Shown here: piece by piece, positions 45,914 through 53,480 of the stretch
Position numbering within the stretch: position 1 is the stretch's first letter
Layout: each line of letters begins with the position of its first letter
Source of the DNA: Actinomycetes bacterium
GTDB lineage: Bacteria; Actinomycetota; Acidimicrobiia; Acidimicrobiales; Bog-793
Direction of reading: 5' to 3'
Assembly: GCA_021809425.1 (NCBI GenBank)
Contig: JAKBAA010000006.1
Coordinates: 1 to 64,000 of the forward strand
DNA: 64,000 bases
Position numbers and translations under genes: made by a program
Notes under the pieces: generated by a model
The model's database searches: none
The model's input: the letters and a program-made list of their open reading frames with translations, nothing else
What the model was told of the DNA's origin: nothing

Positions 45914-47173
45914 TTGCTGGCGTTCACCTTCCCGGGGCAAGGCTCCCAGCGGCCGGCGATGGGGGCGAGCTGGACCGGGCACGAGTCGTTCGAGCTCGTC
46001 ACCCACGCCAGCGAGGTCGTCGGCCTCGACGTCGCCGCGCTGCTGCTCGAGGCAGACCAGGAGACGCTCACCCGGACGGCGAACGCCCAGCTGGCCACGT
46101 TCGTGACGAGCCTCGTGGTGCTCGACGCCGCCGAGCGGCTCGGGCTGGAGCCGGCCGCCTGCGCCGGGCACAGCCTGGGCGAGTACACCGCCCTCGTCGC
46201 CACCGGGGCGCTCACCTACGAGGACGGCCTGCGCCTCGTGTGGGAGCGCGGCGCCGCCATGCAGGACGCCGCCGACCAGCGCGCCGGCACCATGATGGCG
46301 GTGCTCGGGCTCGATGACGACGACGTGGCCGCCGCCTGCCAGCGGAGCGAGGGCGAGGCGTGGGTGGCCAACTACAACGCCCCCGGCCAGGTGGTGATCG
46401 CCGGCGACCCGGCCGCCCTGGCGGAGGTGGCCGAGATCGCGAGGTCGCTCGGGGCGAAGCGGGTGCTGGCGTTCCCGGTCGGGGGGGCCTTCCACACGCC
46501 GTTCATGACACCGGCCCGCGACCGGCTGCGCAAGGCGCTCGCCACCGTCACCTTCCACCCGGCCGAGCCGGTCGTGGTCGCCAACGTCGACGCCCGCCCG
46601 CATCCCGAGCCGGACGACTGGCCCGGGCTGCTGTCGGCCCAGCTGTGCGGCCCGGTGCGGTGGCGCCAGAGCCTCGCCACGCTGCACGGGGCCGGTGCCC
46701 GCACCTTCGTCGAGCTGGGACCGGGCGGGGTGCTGACCGGGCTCGTCAAGCGGGCGCTGCCCCCCGACGGGGTGACCGCCGTGTCGGTCGCCACGCCGGC
46801 CGACCTCGAGGGGCTGGTCGAGCGGCTAGCCGGCGCTGCGGCGGCGACGGGACGGGAGACGGCGCACGACAACGAGCGGTTCCTCATGACCGAGCGGCTC
46901 ATCGTGGCGCCGGCTACCGGCCGGTTCCGGCCGGAGCCGGCGTTCGCTGCGGCGACGCCCCAGCTGCCGACCCGCCGCGACCGGGATGGCGACACCGCGG
47001 CCGCGCCGGCGGGACAGCTCCAGGTGGCGGTCGGCGACCGGGTCGGGTGGGCGGGCGAGGCCGAGATACGCTCCGCCTTCGCCGGGAGCCTCGAGGGCCT
47101 GCTCGTCCTCCCCGGCGAGCGTGTGGTCCCCGGCCAGCCGGTGGCCTGGCTGCGAGCGAGCGAGGAGCGCTGA
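45914..47173 (+). CDS. fabD: malonyl CoA-ACP transacylase with C-terminal biotinyl/lipoyl-like domain
   Basis: 419 aa; ordinary FabD is about 300-310. Residues 1-300 are the malonyltransferase: TFPGQGSQ at 5-12, GHSLGEYTA with Ser87, and GGAFHTPFM with the His near 195. It loads malonyl onto ACP. Residues about 325-419 form an extra domain: LIVAPATGRF, then VGDRVGWAGEAEIRSAFAG and LEGLLVLPGERVVPGQPVAWL, a biotinyl/lipoyl-like barrel pattern with no lysine at the attachment point. TTG at 45914 is the start because AAGGGG lies 7 nt upstream; earlier in-frame ATG/TTG would add a basic leader. First gene of the fatty-acid cluster. Confidence 0.93.
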   Translation: MLAFTFPGQGSQRPAMGASWTGHESFELVTHASEVVGLDVAALLLEADQETLTRTANAQLATFVTSLVVLDAAERLGLEPAACAGHSLGEYTALVATGALTYEDGLRLVWERGAAMQDAADQRAGTMMAVLGLDDDDVAAACQRSEGEAWVANYNAPGQVVIAGDPAALAEVAEIARSLGAKRVLAFPVGGAFHTPFMTPARDRLRKALATVTFHPAEPVVVANVDARPHPEPDDWPGLLSAQLCGPVRWRQSLATLHGAGARTFVELGPGGVLTGLVKRALPPDGVTAVSVATPADLEGLVERLAGAAAATGRETAHDNERFLMTERLIVAPATGRFRPEPAFAAATPQLPTRRDRDGDTAAAPAGQLQVAVGDRVGWAGEAEIRSAFAGSLEGLLVLPGERVVPGQPVAWLRASEER

Positions 47174-48117
47174 TGGGCATCGCCATCACCGGCTGGGGCA
47201 CCGCCCTGCCGGACAAGGTCGTGACGAACGCCGACCTCGAGGTGCGCCTCGACACGTCCGACCAGTGGATCGTCGACCGGACCGGCATCCGGGAGCGGCG
47301 GGTCGGCGGCACGACCAGCGCCCTCGCCATCGAGGCCTGCGAGCGGGCCCTCGTGCGGGCAGGTCGCTCGGGCGACGACGTCGGCCTCGTGGTGCTCGCC
47401 ACCACGACCCCCGACCAGACCATCCCGGCCTCGTCGGCGTCGATCCACCACGCCCTCGGCTGCCGGGGCGGGGCGTTCGACCTGAACGCCGCGTGCGCAG
47501 GGTTCGTGTACGCCCTCGTCACCGTCGACGCCCTCCTCCAGAAGGGTGGCGGGCGGGCGCTCGTGGTCGGCACCGACACGCTGTCACGGGTCACCGACCA
47601 CGACGACCGCTCGACGGCCATCCTGTTCGGCGACGGCTCGGGCGCCGTGCTGCTCGACGCCGAGGCCGGCGGGGCGGGGCCGCTCGTGCTCGGAGCCGAC
47701 CTCGGCGTGGACGGGTCGGCCGCCGGGCTGCTGTTCGCCGAGGTGGGTGGCACCATCCAGATGGAAGGTCGCGAGGTCTTCCGCCGTGCGGTGCGGGCCG
47801 AGATCGACTCGATCACGAAGGTGCTCGACACCTGCGGGATCACCCCGGACGACCTGGCCCTGTTCGTGCCGCACCAGGCCAACGTGCGGATCATCGACGC
47901 CGTCAACGAGCGGCTCGGCTTCCCGTCGGAGCGCACGGCGCTGGTGCTCGAGCGCACCGGCAACACCTCGGCCGCCTCGATCCCGCTCGCCCTGTGCGAG
48001 GCGGCCGACGCCGGCCGGCTTCGCGACGGCGACCTCGTCCTGCTCTCCGGGTTCGGCGCCGGGATGACCTGGGCCTCGGCGGTCATCCGCTGGGGCACCG
48101 CCGCTCCGGCTCGATGA
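47173..48117 (+). CDS. fabH: beta-ketoacyl-ACP synthase III
   Basis: 314 aa. Condenses an acyl-CoA starter with malonyl-ACP. Catalytic Cys108 in LNAACAGF, His in FVPHQANVRI and Asn in ERTGNTSAAS are in place, and TGIRERR near residue 38 is typical. ATG overlaps the fabD TGA by one base (TGATG), with GAGGAG 5 nt upstream. Confidence 0.97.
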   Translation: MGIAITGWGTALPDKVVTNADLEVRLDTSDQWIVDRTGIRERRVGGTTSALAIEACERALVRAGRSGDDVGLVVLATTTPDQTIPASSASIHHALGCRGGAFDLNAACAGFVYALVTVDALLQKGGGRALVVGTDTLSRVTDHDDRSTAILFGDGSGAVLLDAEAGGAGPLVLGADLGVDGSAAGLLFAEVGGTIQMEGREVFRRAVRAEIDSITKVLDTCGITPDDLALFVPHQANVRIIDAVNERLGFPSERTALVLERTGNTSAASIPLALCEAADAGRLRDGDLVLLSGFGAGMTWASAVIRWGTAAPAR

Positions 48118-48842
48118 GCGGGCGCGTCGCCCTCGTCACGGGCGGGTCGCGCGGCATCGGGCTGGCCTGCGCCCGGTGGCTCCAGGCGGCCGGCGACCGG
48201 GTGGCCGTGACCTACCGGACCAAGCCGCCCGAGGTCGACGGGCAGGACGGGACGGCACCGCTGCTCCCGGTGGCCTGCGACGTCACCGCTCCCGACGAGG
48301 TCGAGGCGGCCTTCGCCCAGGTGGAGGAGCGGCTCGGCAAGGTCGAGGTGCTGGTGTGCGCCGCCGGCATCGCCGACGACGGGCTGCTGCTGCGCATGAG
48401 CGACGCCCAGTGGGACGCCGTGGTCGACACCAACCTGACCGGCTGCTTCCGGGTCGTCCGTCGGGCGCTCCCGGGGATGGTGCGCGCCCGCTCCGGCCGG
48501 ATCGTGCTGGTGTCGTCGGTTGTCGCCCTGCTCGGCAACGCCGGCCAGGCCAACTACTCGGCAGCCAAGGCCGGCCTCATCGGCTTCGCCCGGTCGGCCG
48601 CCCGCGAGGTGGCGTCGCGTTCGGTGACCGTCAACGTGGTGGCGCCCGGCCTGATCGACACCGATATGCTCTCGGCGCTCGGCGACGAGCGCACGGCGGC
48701 CTTCGCCGAGCGGGTTCCGCTCGGCAGGATCGGCACGCCCGACGAGGTGGCGGCCGTCGTCGGCCTGCTCTGCTCGCCCGAAGCCTCCTATGTCACGGGG
48801 GCCGTCGTCCCCGTCGACGGCGGCCTCGGCATGGGACACTGA
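48114..48842 (+). CDS. fabG: 3-oxoacyl-ACP reductase FabG
   Basis: 242 aa short-chain dehydrogenase. Cofactor motif VTGGSRGIGLA near residue 8, NAG-type motif as CAAGIADDGLL, and the catalytic Ser (LVSSVVA), Tyr and Lys (ANYSAAKAG). Reduces beta-ketoacyl-ACP with NADPH. ATG overlaps the fabH stop by 4 nt (ATGA). Its presence between fabH and acpP is consistent with the fatty-acid role rather than a generic SDR. Confidence 0.94.
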   Translation: MSGRVALVTGGSRGIGLACARWLQAAGDRVAVTYRTKPPEVDGQDGTAPLLPVACDVTAPDEVEAAFAQVEERLGKVEVLVCAAGIADDGLLLRMSDAQWDAVVDTNLTGCFRVVRRALPGMVRARSGRIVLVSSVVALLGNAGQANYSAAKAGLIGFARSAAREVASRSVTVNVVAPGLIDTDMLSALGDERTAAFAERVPLGRIGTPDEVAAVVGLLCSPEASYVTGAVVPVDGGLGMGH

Positions 48843-48922
48843 CAGCCGCTGGGCCGGCCCGACCGGCCCGCGACACGCCCGGGGGCAACGGCGCCGCCGG
48901 CACGACAAGGAGAACCAACAAG

Positions 48923-49159
48923 GTGGCAGACGACACGTTCGAGAAGTTCCGTGCCTGCGCGGTCGACGTGCTGCAGGTGCCGGCCGAGAAGGTCGTGCCC
49001 GAGGCGACCTTCGCCGGTGACCTCGACGCCGACAGCCTGGACCTCGTGGAGTTCGTGATGGCCCTCGAGGAGGCCTTCGAGATCACCGTCGACGAGGCCG
49101 AGCTGCAGGGTGTCGAGACGGTCGGCCAGGCGTACGAGCTCGTGACCAACAAGCTCTGA
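48923..49159 (+). CDS. acpP: acyl carrier protein
   Basis: 78 aa. DADSLDLVEFVMALEEAF carries the phosphopantetheine site Ser38 in the DSL motif. GTG at 48923 is 10 nt after AAGGAG. Between fabG and fabF, it is the carrier for the cluster. The 80 nt before it are the largest gap in the fab operon. Confidence 0.97.
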   Translation: MADDTFEKFRACAVDVLQVPAEKVVPEATFAGDLDADSLDLVEFVMALEEAFEITVDEAELQGVETVGQAYELVTNKL

Positions 49160-50358
49160 TGGCCGAGCCCTTCCCGAAGCGGCGCGTCGCGGTCACCGGC
49201 CTCGGCATCCTCTCGTGCTGCGGGTCCGGCCTCGACGCCTTCTTCGGGGGGCTCTGCGGCCCGGCTCCGGCCGGGCCGCACACCGTCGTCGGCTACGACC
49301 CGACCGCCTACTTCGACGCGAAGGAGGCCCGCCAGACCGACCGCTTCGCCCAGCTGTCCATTGCCTCGGCAGCGATGGCCCTCGACGACGCCGGCGAGGT
49401 CGGCACCGACCCGCTGCGCTCCGGCGTCGTGTACGGCACCGGCGTCGGGGGGCTCGAGACGCTCCAGGAGCAGATCGGCGCCCTCATCGAGAAGGGGCCG
49501 CGGCGGGTCTCGCCGCGGCTCGTTCCGATGATGATGGCCAACGCCGGGGCCGCCGGCATCTCGATGCGCTTCGGCTGGACCGGCCCGTGCGAGACGGTCG
49601 TGACGGCGTGCGCCGCCGGCGCCCACTCGATCGGCAACGCCTACCGGCTCATCGCCTACGGGCGCTGCGACGCCGTCATCGCGGGCGGCGCCGAGGCGGC
49701 GATGACCCCGGTCGGCGGCCGGCCGGCCGTCGGGGAGGTGGCGTTCGCCAACATGACGGCGCTGTCGACGAGCGGCGTCTCGCGCCCCTTCGACCGCCGG
49801 CGCGACGGGTTCGTCCTCGCCGAGGGGGCGGCCACCCTCGTGCTCGAGGAGCTGGAGCACGCCCGGGCCCGGGGCGCACGGATCTACGCCGAGCTGCTCG
49901 GCGCCGCCTCGACGGCCGACGCCCACCACATCACGGCCCCCTCCCCCGACGGGACCGGCGCCGTCGCCTGCATGGAGCTCGCCCTCGCCGATGCCGGGCT
50001 GTCGCCGGGCGAGGTGGCCCACGTGAACGCCCACGGCACCTCGACCCCGCTCAACGACCTGGCCGAGGCGCAGGCCATCCGCAAGGTCTTCGGCGCCTCC
50101 GCACCGCCGGTGACCTCGATCAAGGGCGTCACCGGGCACGCCCTCGGTGCCGCCGGGGCGATCGAGGCGGTGGCGGTGGCCCTCACGATCGACCGCCGCC
50201 TCATCCCGCCGACCGCCGGCCTCGAGGAGGTCGACCCGGAGATCGAGCTCGACCTCGTGCGCCAGCCACGCCCGTTCCAGCCGGGTCCGGTGCTGTCCAA
50301 CAACTTCGGGTTCGGCGGGCACAACGGGTGCCTCGTCCTCGGCCCGGTCGCACCCTGA
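49159..50358 (+). CDS. fabF: beta-ketoacyl-ACP synthase II
   Basis: 399 aa, slightly short for FabF (about 410-415). Catalytic Cys151 in VTACAAGAHSIG, His in NAHGTSTPLND and in KGVTGHALGAAG. It elongates acyl-ACP. ATG shares one base with the acpP stop (TGATG). Last fab gene; the ABC1 kinase follows with an apparent 4-nt overlap. Confidence 0.96.
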   Translation: MAEPFPKRRVAVTGLGILSCCGSGLDAFFGGLCGPAPAGPHTVVGYDPTAYFDAKEARQTDRFAQLSIASAAMALDDAGEVGTDPLRSGVVYGTGVGGLETLQEQIGALIEKGPRRVSPRLVPMMMANAGAAGISMRFGWTGPCETVVTACAAGAHSIGNAYRLIAYGRCDAVIAGGAEAAMTPVGGRPAVGEVAFANMTALSTSGVSRPFDRRRDGFVLAEGAATLVLEELEHARARGARIYAELLGAASTADAHHITAPSPDGTGAVACMELALADAGLSPGEVAHVNAHGTSTPLNDLAEAQAIRKVFGASAPPVTSIKGVTGHALGAAGAIEAVAVALTIDRRLIPPTAGLEEVDPEIELDLVRQPRPFQPGPVLSNNFGFGGHNGCLVLGPVAP

Positions 50359-51953
50359 CGGGCGCCACCGACCGCCCGGGCGACGCCGGGGACCTCGCCG
50401 TCGGCGCCTTCCGGGAGGACGGGCCGTGGCTCGTCGAGCCCGACCGGCTCCGCTGGCGGGTCGGCCTGGCGGAGGTCCGCCGGCACACCCATGCCGAGGT
50501 GCCGGGCCTCATCCGCCGGCGCCGCCTGCCGCCGGCGCGGCGCATGGCGACGGTCTCCTGGCACATCGGCCTGGCCCTCGCCGGCTGGTACCTGCGCGAC
50601 CGGCGCTGCGGGCGGGAGCGCTCCCGCGCCGGCCTGTCGCGGCGGCTGCGGCGTGCCTTCCAGGCACTTGGCCCCACCTACATCAAGCTCGGCCAGGTCC
50701 TCTCCTCGGGCGAGGGCATCTTCCCGCCCGAGCTGGTCGCCGAGTTCAAGCTGCTCCGCGACCGGGTGCCGGCCGAGGACTTCGCCACCGTGCGGGCCAC
50801 CGTCGAGGCCGATCTCGGTCGGCGCCTCGAGGAGGTGTTCGCCTTCTTCGACCCGACCCCGCTCGCCGCCGCCTCCATCGCCCAGGTCCACCCGGCGCGC
50901 CTGGCCGACGGCACCGACGTCGTCGTCAAGGTCCAGCGCCCACGCGTCGCCCAGCTCGTGCGGGACGACCTCGCCGCCATGAGCTACCTCGCGCCCCACC
51001 TGGTCGGCCGCATCCCGATCGCCGTGCTGGCCAACCCGCCGGCCCTCATCGAGCTGTTCGCCGAGACCATCGTCGAGGAGCTCGACTTCCGCCTCGAGGC
51101 GGAGAACATGCTGGACATCGCCGGCATCCTCGTCCGGACCGGGCAGCGGGCGATCGTCGTGCCCCGCCCGCACCCCCGCCTCGTCACCCCGCGCGTCCTC
51201 GTCATGGAGCGGCTCGACGGCTTCGCCTGGGACGAGGTCGGGGCCATGCGGGCGGCCGGCATCGACACCGAGGCGGTCCTGCGGGCCGGGGTCGTCTCCT
51301 TCCTCGAGGGTGCCCTCCTCTACGGGGTGTTCCACGGCGACCTGCACGGCGGCAACCTGTTCGTCCAGCGCGACGGGCGGGTGGCCCTGCTCGACTTCGG
51401 GATCACCGGCCGCCTCGACGAGACCCGCCGCCTCGCCTTCCTGCGCCTCGTGATGGGCGGCACCATGAACGACGTCCGCTCCCAGGTGGTCGCCCTACAG
51501 GCCCTCGGCGCCCTCCGCCCCGACGCCGACGTCGACCAGGTGATCGCCGACCTCCACCTCGACGCCGCGCCGACCGACGTCACCCAGCTGACCGCCGAGG
51601 AGCTCACGGCGCAGCTGCGAGACCTCACGCGCCAGCTCCTCGCCTACGGGGCGAAGCTGCCGAAGGAGCTCATGCTGTTCGTCAAGGACATCCTGTTCCT
51701 CGACGGCGCCGTCGCCGCCTTCGCCCCCGACGTCGACCTGCTCGGCGAGATCGCCGGGATCGCCACCTACTTCGCCAGCCGCCACGGCGGCCGGATCGCC
51801 GACGACATCGGGGTGGACCCCCGCCAGCAGGCCGTCGACCTCGACGGCGTGCGGTCGTCGCTCGGTGTCGGCAGCGACATCGAGCGCCTCAGCTACCGGG
51901 ACCTCCAGGAACGGCGGGCCACCCTGCGCCGCAAGCTCGGCCCGGACCGGTGA
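50355..51953 (+). CDS. ABC1/AarF/UbiB family atypical kinase
   Basis: 532 aa from the proposed start. The family marks are [14 protein letters not shown] (KxGQ motif, residues 106-118), the Ala-rich nucleotide loop [27 protein letters not shown] (catalytic loop) and LLDFGITG. In ubiquinone producers UbiB helps move or modify quinone precursors; in menaquinone-using Actinobacteria its job is unknown. No ATG, GTG or TTG lies between the fabF end and ATG 50544; CTG at 50355 overlaps the fabF TGA as CTGA and gives a well-behaved N-terminus ([19 protein letters not shown]), so it is proposed as start. ATG 50544 would lose about 63 residues. Confidence 0.88.
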   Translation: MTGATDRPGDAGDLAVGAFREDGPWLVEPDRLRWRVGLAEVRRHTHAEVPGLIRRRRLPPARRMATVSWHIGLALAGWYLRDRRCGRERSRAGLSRRLRRAFQALGPTYIKLGQVLSSGEGIFPPELVAEFKLLRDRVPAEDFATVRATVEADLGRRLEEVFAFFDPTPLAAASIAQVHPARLADGTDVVVKVQRPRVAQLVRDDLAAMSYLAPHLVGRIPIAVLANPPALIELFAETIVEELDFRLEAENMLDIAGILVRTGQRAIVVPRPHPRLVTPRVLVMERLDGFAWDEVGAMRAAGIDTEAVLRAGVVSFLEGALLYGVFHGDLHGGNLFVQRDGRVALLDFGITGRLDETRRLAFLRLVMGGTMNDVRSQVVALQALGALRPDADVDQVIADLHLDAAPTDVTQLTAEELTAQLRDLTRQLLAYGAKLPKELMLFVKDILFLDGAVAAFAPDVDLLGEIAGIATYFASRHGGRIADDIGVDPRQQAVDLDGVRSSLGVGSDIERLSYRDLQERRATLRRKLGPDR

Positions 51954-52984
51954 CCGATGACCAGGCCGGCGACCCGGCCGGCGACCCGCCGCCGGCACCG
52001 GCCCGGACCGCCACCCGGTTGCGCCGTGGCCGGTGCCGCGGCGCGCTCGGTGCCGCCGTCGCCGCCATGGCGATCCTGGTCGGCACCGTCGCCACCCCGG
52101 CCGAGGTGGGCACGGCCACCGGGGCGGCGCCCCCGACCGGCGGCATCCTGCTCGCCCTCGGGGACTCGCTGGCCGCCGGCTACCAGCCGACCGACGGCCG
52201 CCGGCTGCCGCCCACGAGCCCGTCGAGCGGGCTACCCGACCAGGGCTACCCGGGCGGCTACGCCCGCGCCGTGGCGGCCGCCGAGCACCTCCACCTCGTC
52301 GACCTCGCCTGCCCGGGCGAGACCACCGCCAGCTTCGCCGGCCGGCCGGCCCAGCCGGCCTGCGCCACCCTCTACCGCGCCGCCACCGGCGCCCGGTCCC
52401 AGCTCGGCGCCGCGCTCGCCTTCCTGGCCACCCACCGCGGCACCGTCCGGCTCGTCACGATCGACCTCGGGGCGAACGACGTCGTCGGCTGCCAGTCCGG
52501 GAGCACCGTGTCGCTCTCCTGCGTACGCGCCACCACCGTGCGCGTCCGGGCGCGCCTCGACCACGACCTCGCCCGCCTCGCCGCCGCCCTCCACGCCGAC
52601 GACCCGACCGCCCGGCTCGCCGGCATGACCTACTACGACCCGTTCCTCGCCCTCGCCTACCAGCCGGGCGGGCTGGCCGGGCTGGCCGAGGCGGCGTTCA
52701 GCCTCGCCGCCGTGGGCACCTTCGATGCCGCCCTCACCACCGTGTACCGGGCGCACGGTGCCGTCGTCGCCGACGTCGCCGGCGCCTTCGACACGGGCAG
52801 GTCGCGCCCGGTCGAGACCTACCGGGGGGTCCGCCTCGCCCTCGACGCGGCCGTCGTCTGCCGGCTCACCTGGATGTGCCCCCTCCCCCACCACGCCACG
52901 CCGGACATCCACCCGACGACCGCCGGCTACGCCCGCATCGCCGCCGCCTTCGTGGCCGCCCTCCGGCGCGCACCCGCCCGCTAG
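51950..52984 (+). CDS. exported SGNH/GDSL-type hydrolase
   Basis: 344 aa. A basic start and hydrophobic segment (about residues 31-50) form a signal or anchor. SGNH blocks: LALGDSLAAGYQ with Ser73, a Gly-containing block II, LGANDVVG (block III Asn) and DIHPTTAGYARIA (block V Asp/His). Likely an outer-surface esterase or lipase acting on acyl or acetyl groups; several cysteines suggest disulfides. GTG overlaps the kinase stop by 4 nt (GTGA), tying it to the fab transcript. Confidence 0.87.
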   Translation: MTDDQAGDPAGDPPPAPARTATRLRRGRCRGALGAAVAAMAILVGTVATPAEVGTATGAAPPTGGILLALGDSLAAGYQPTDGRRLPPTSPSSGLPDQGYPGGYARAVAAAEHLHLVDLACPGETTASFAGRPAQPACATLYRAATGARSQLGAALAFLATHRGTVRLVTIDLGANDVVGCQSGSTVSLSCVRATTVRVRARLDHDLARLAAALHADDPTARLAGMTYYDPFLALAYQPGGLAGLAEAAFSLAAVGTFDAALTTVYRAHGAVVADVAGAFDTGRSRPVETYRGVRLALDAAVVCRLTWMCPLPHHATPDIHPTTAGYARIAAAFVAALRRAPAR

Positions 52985-53088
52985 CCTTCCTTCCGGCCCG
53001 GGCCGTCTCGGGAGCCCCGCTCCCCTCGTCTGCTGCGCAGCGTCCCCCGCCCTGTCGGAGGAACCTGCGCCCTCCGAAGGAGCGTTCC

Positions 53089-53460
53089 GTGTCCTTGCAT
53101 CCCGACCTCGTCGCGGTGGAGACCCTCCGAGCCCACCTCCCGTCCTTCGCCGGGCCGTACCTCGAGCTCGCCGCCGACTACGGCGAGGACCTCACCGCCC
53201 AGGTGGTCTTCCACGAGCTCGCCGATCTCGTGGCGGCGGCGCTGCGCACCGGGACCCACGAGCGGTTCCTCGAGGAGGCCTTCGACGCCCTCGAGCACGT
53301 CGCCGCCCTCGAGCGGGCCGACGCCGTCGAGGCGGTCGGGCTCTGCTTCCTCGGCGCCCTCCCGGACGAGGTGCTGGCGCTCGCCGACACCTACCTCGGG
53401 CCACGAACCGAGGCCATGCTCGACGCGCTGCTCGAGGGGACGCTCGACCTGGAGGGCTGA
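53089..53460 (+). CDS. small helical protein of unknown function
   Basis: 123 aa, acidic, nearly all helical (AGPYLELAADYGEDLTAQVV, then FHELADLVAAAL). I recognise no family; DUF7674-like proteins have a similar size and feel, but this is weak. GTG at 53089 has AAGGAG 6 nt upstream, so it is probably real. It ends 20 nt from the convergent pheT gene. About 105 nt after the SGNH gene may hold its promoter. Confidence 0.62.
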   Translation: MSLHPDLVAVETLRAHLPSFAGPYLELAADYGEDLTAQVVFHELADLVAAALRTGTHERFLEEAFDALEHVAALERADAVEAVGLCFLGALPDEVLALADTYLGPRTEAMLDALLEGTLDLEG

Positions 53461-53480
53461 AGCCGGCGGTCGCCCTCGCG

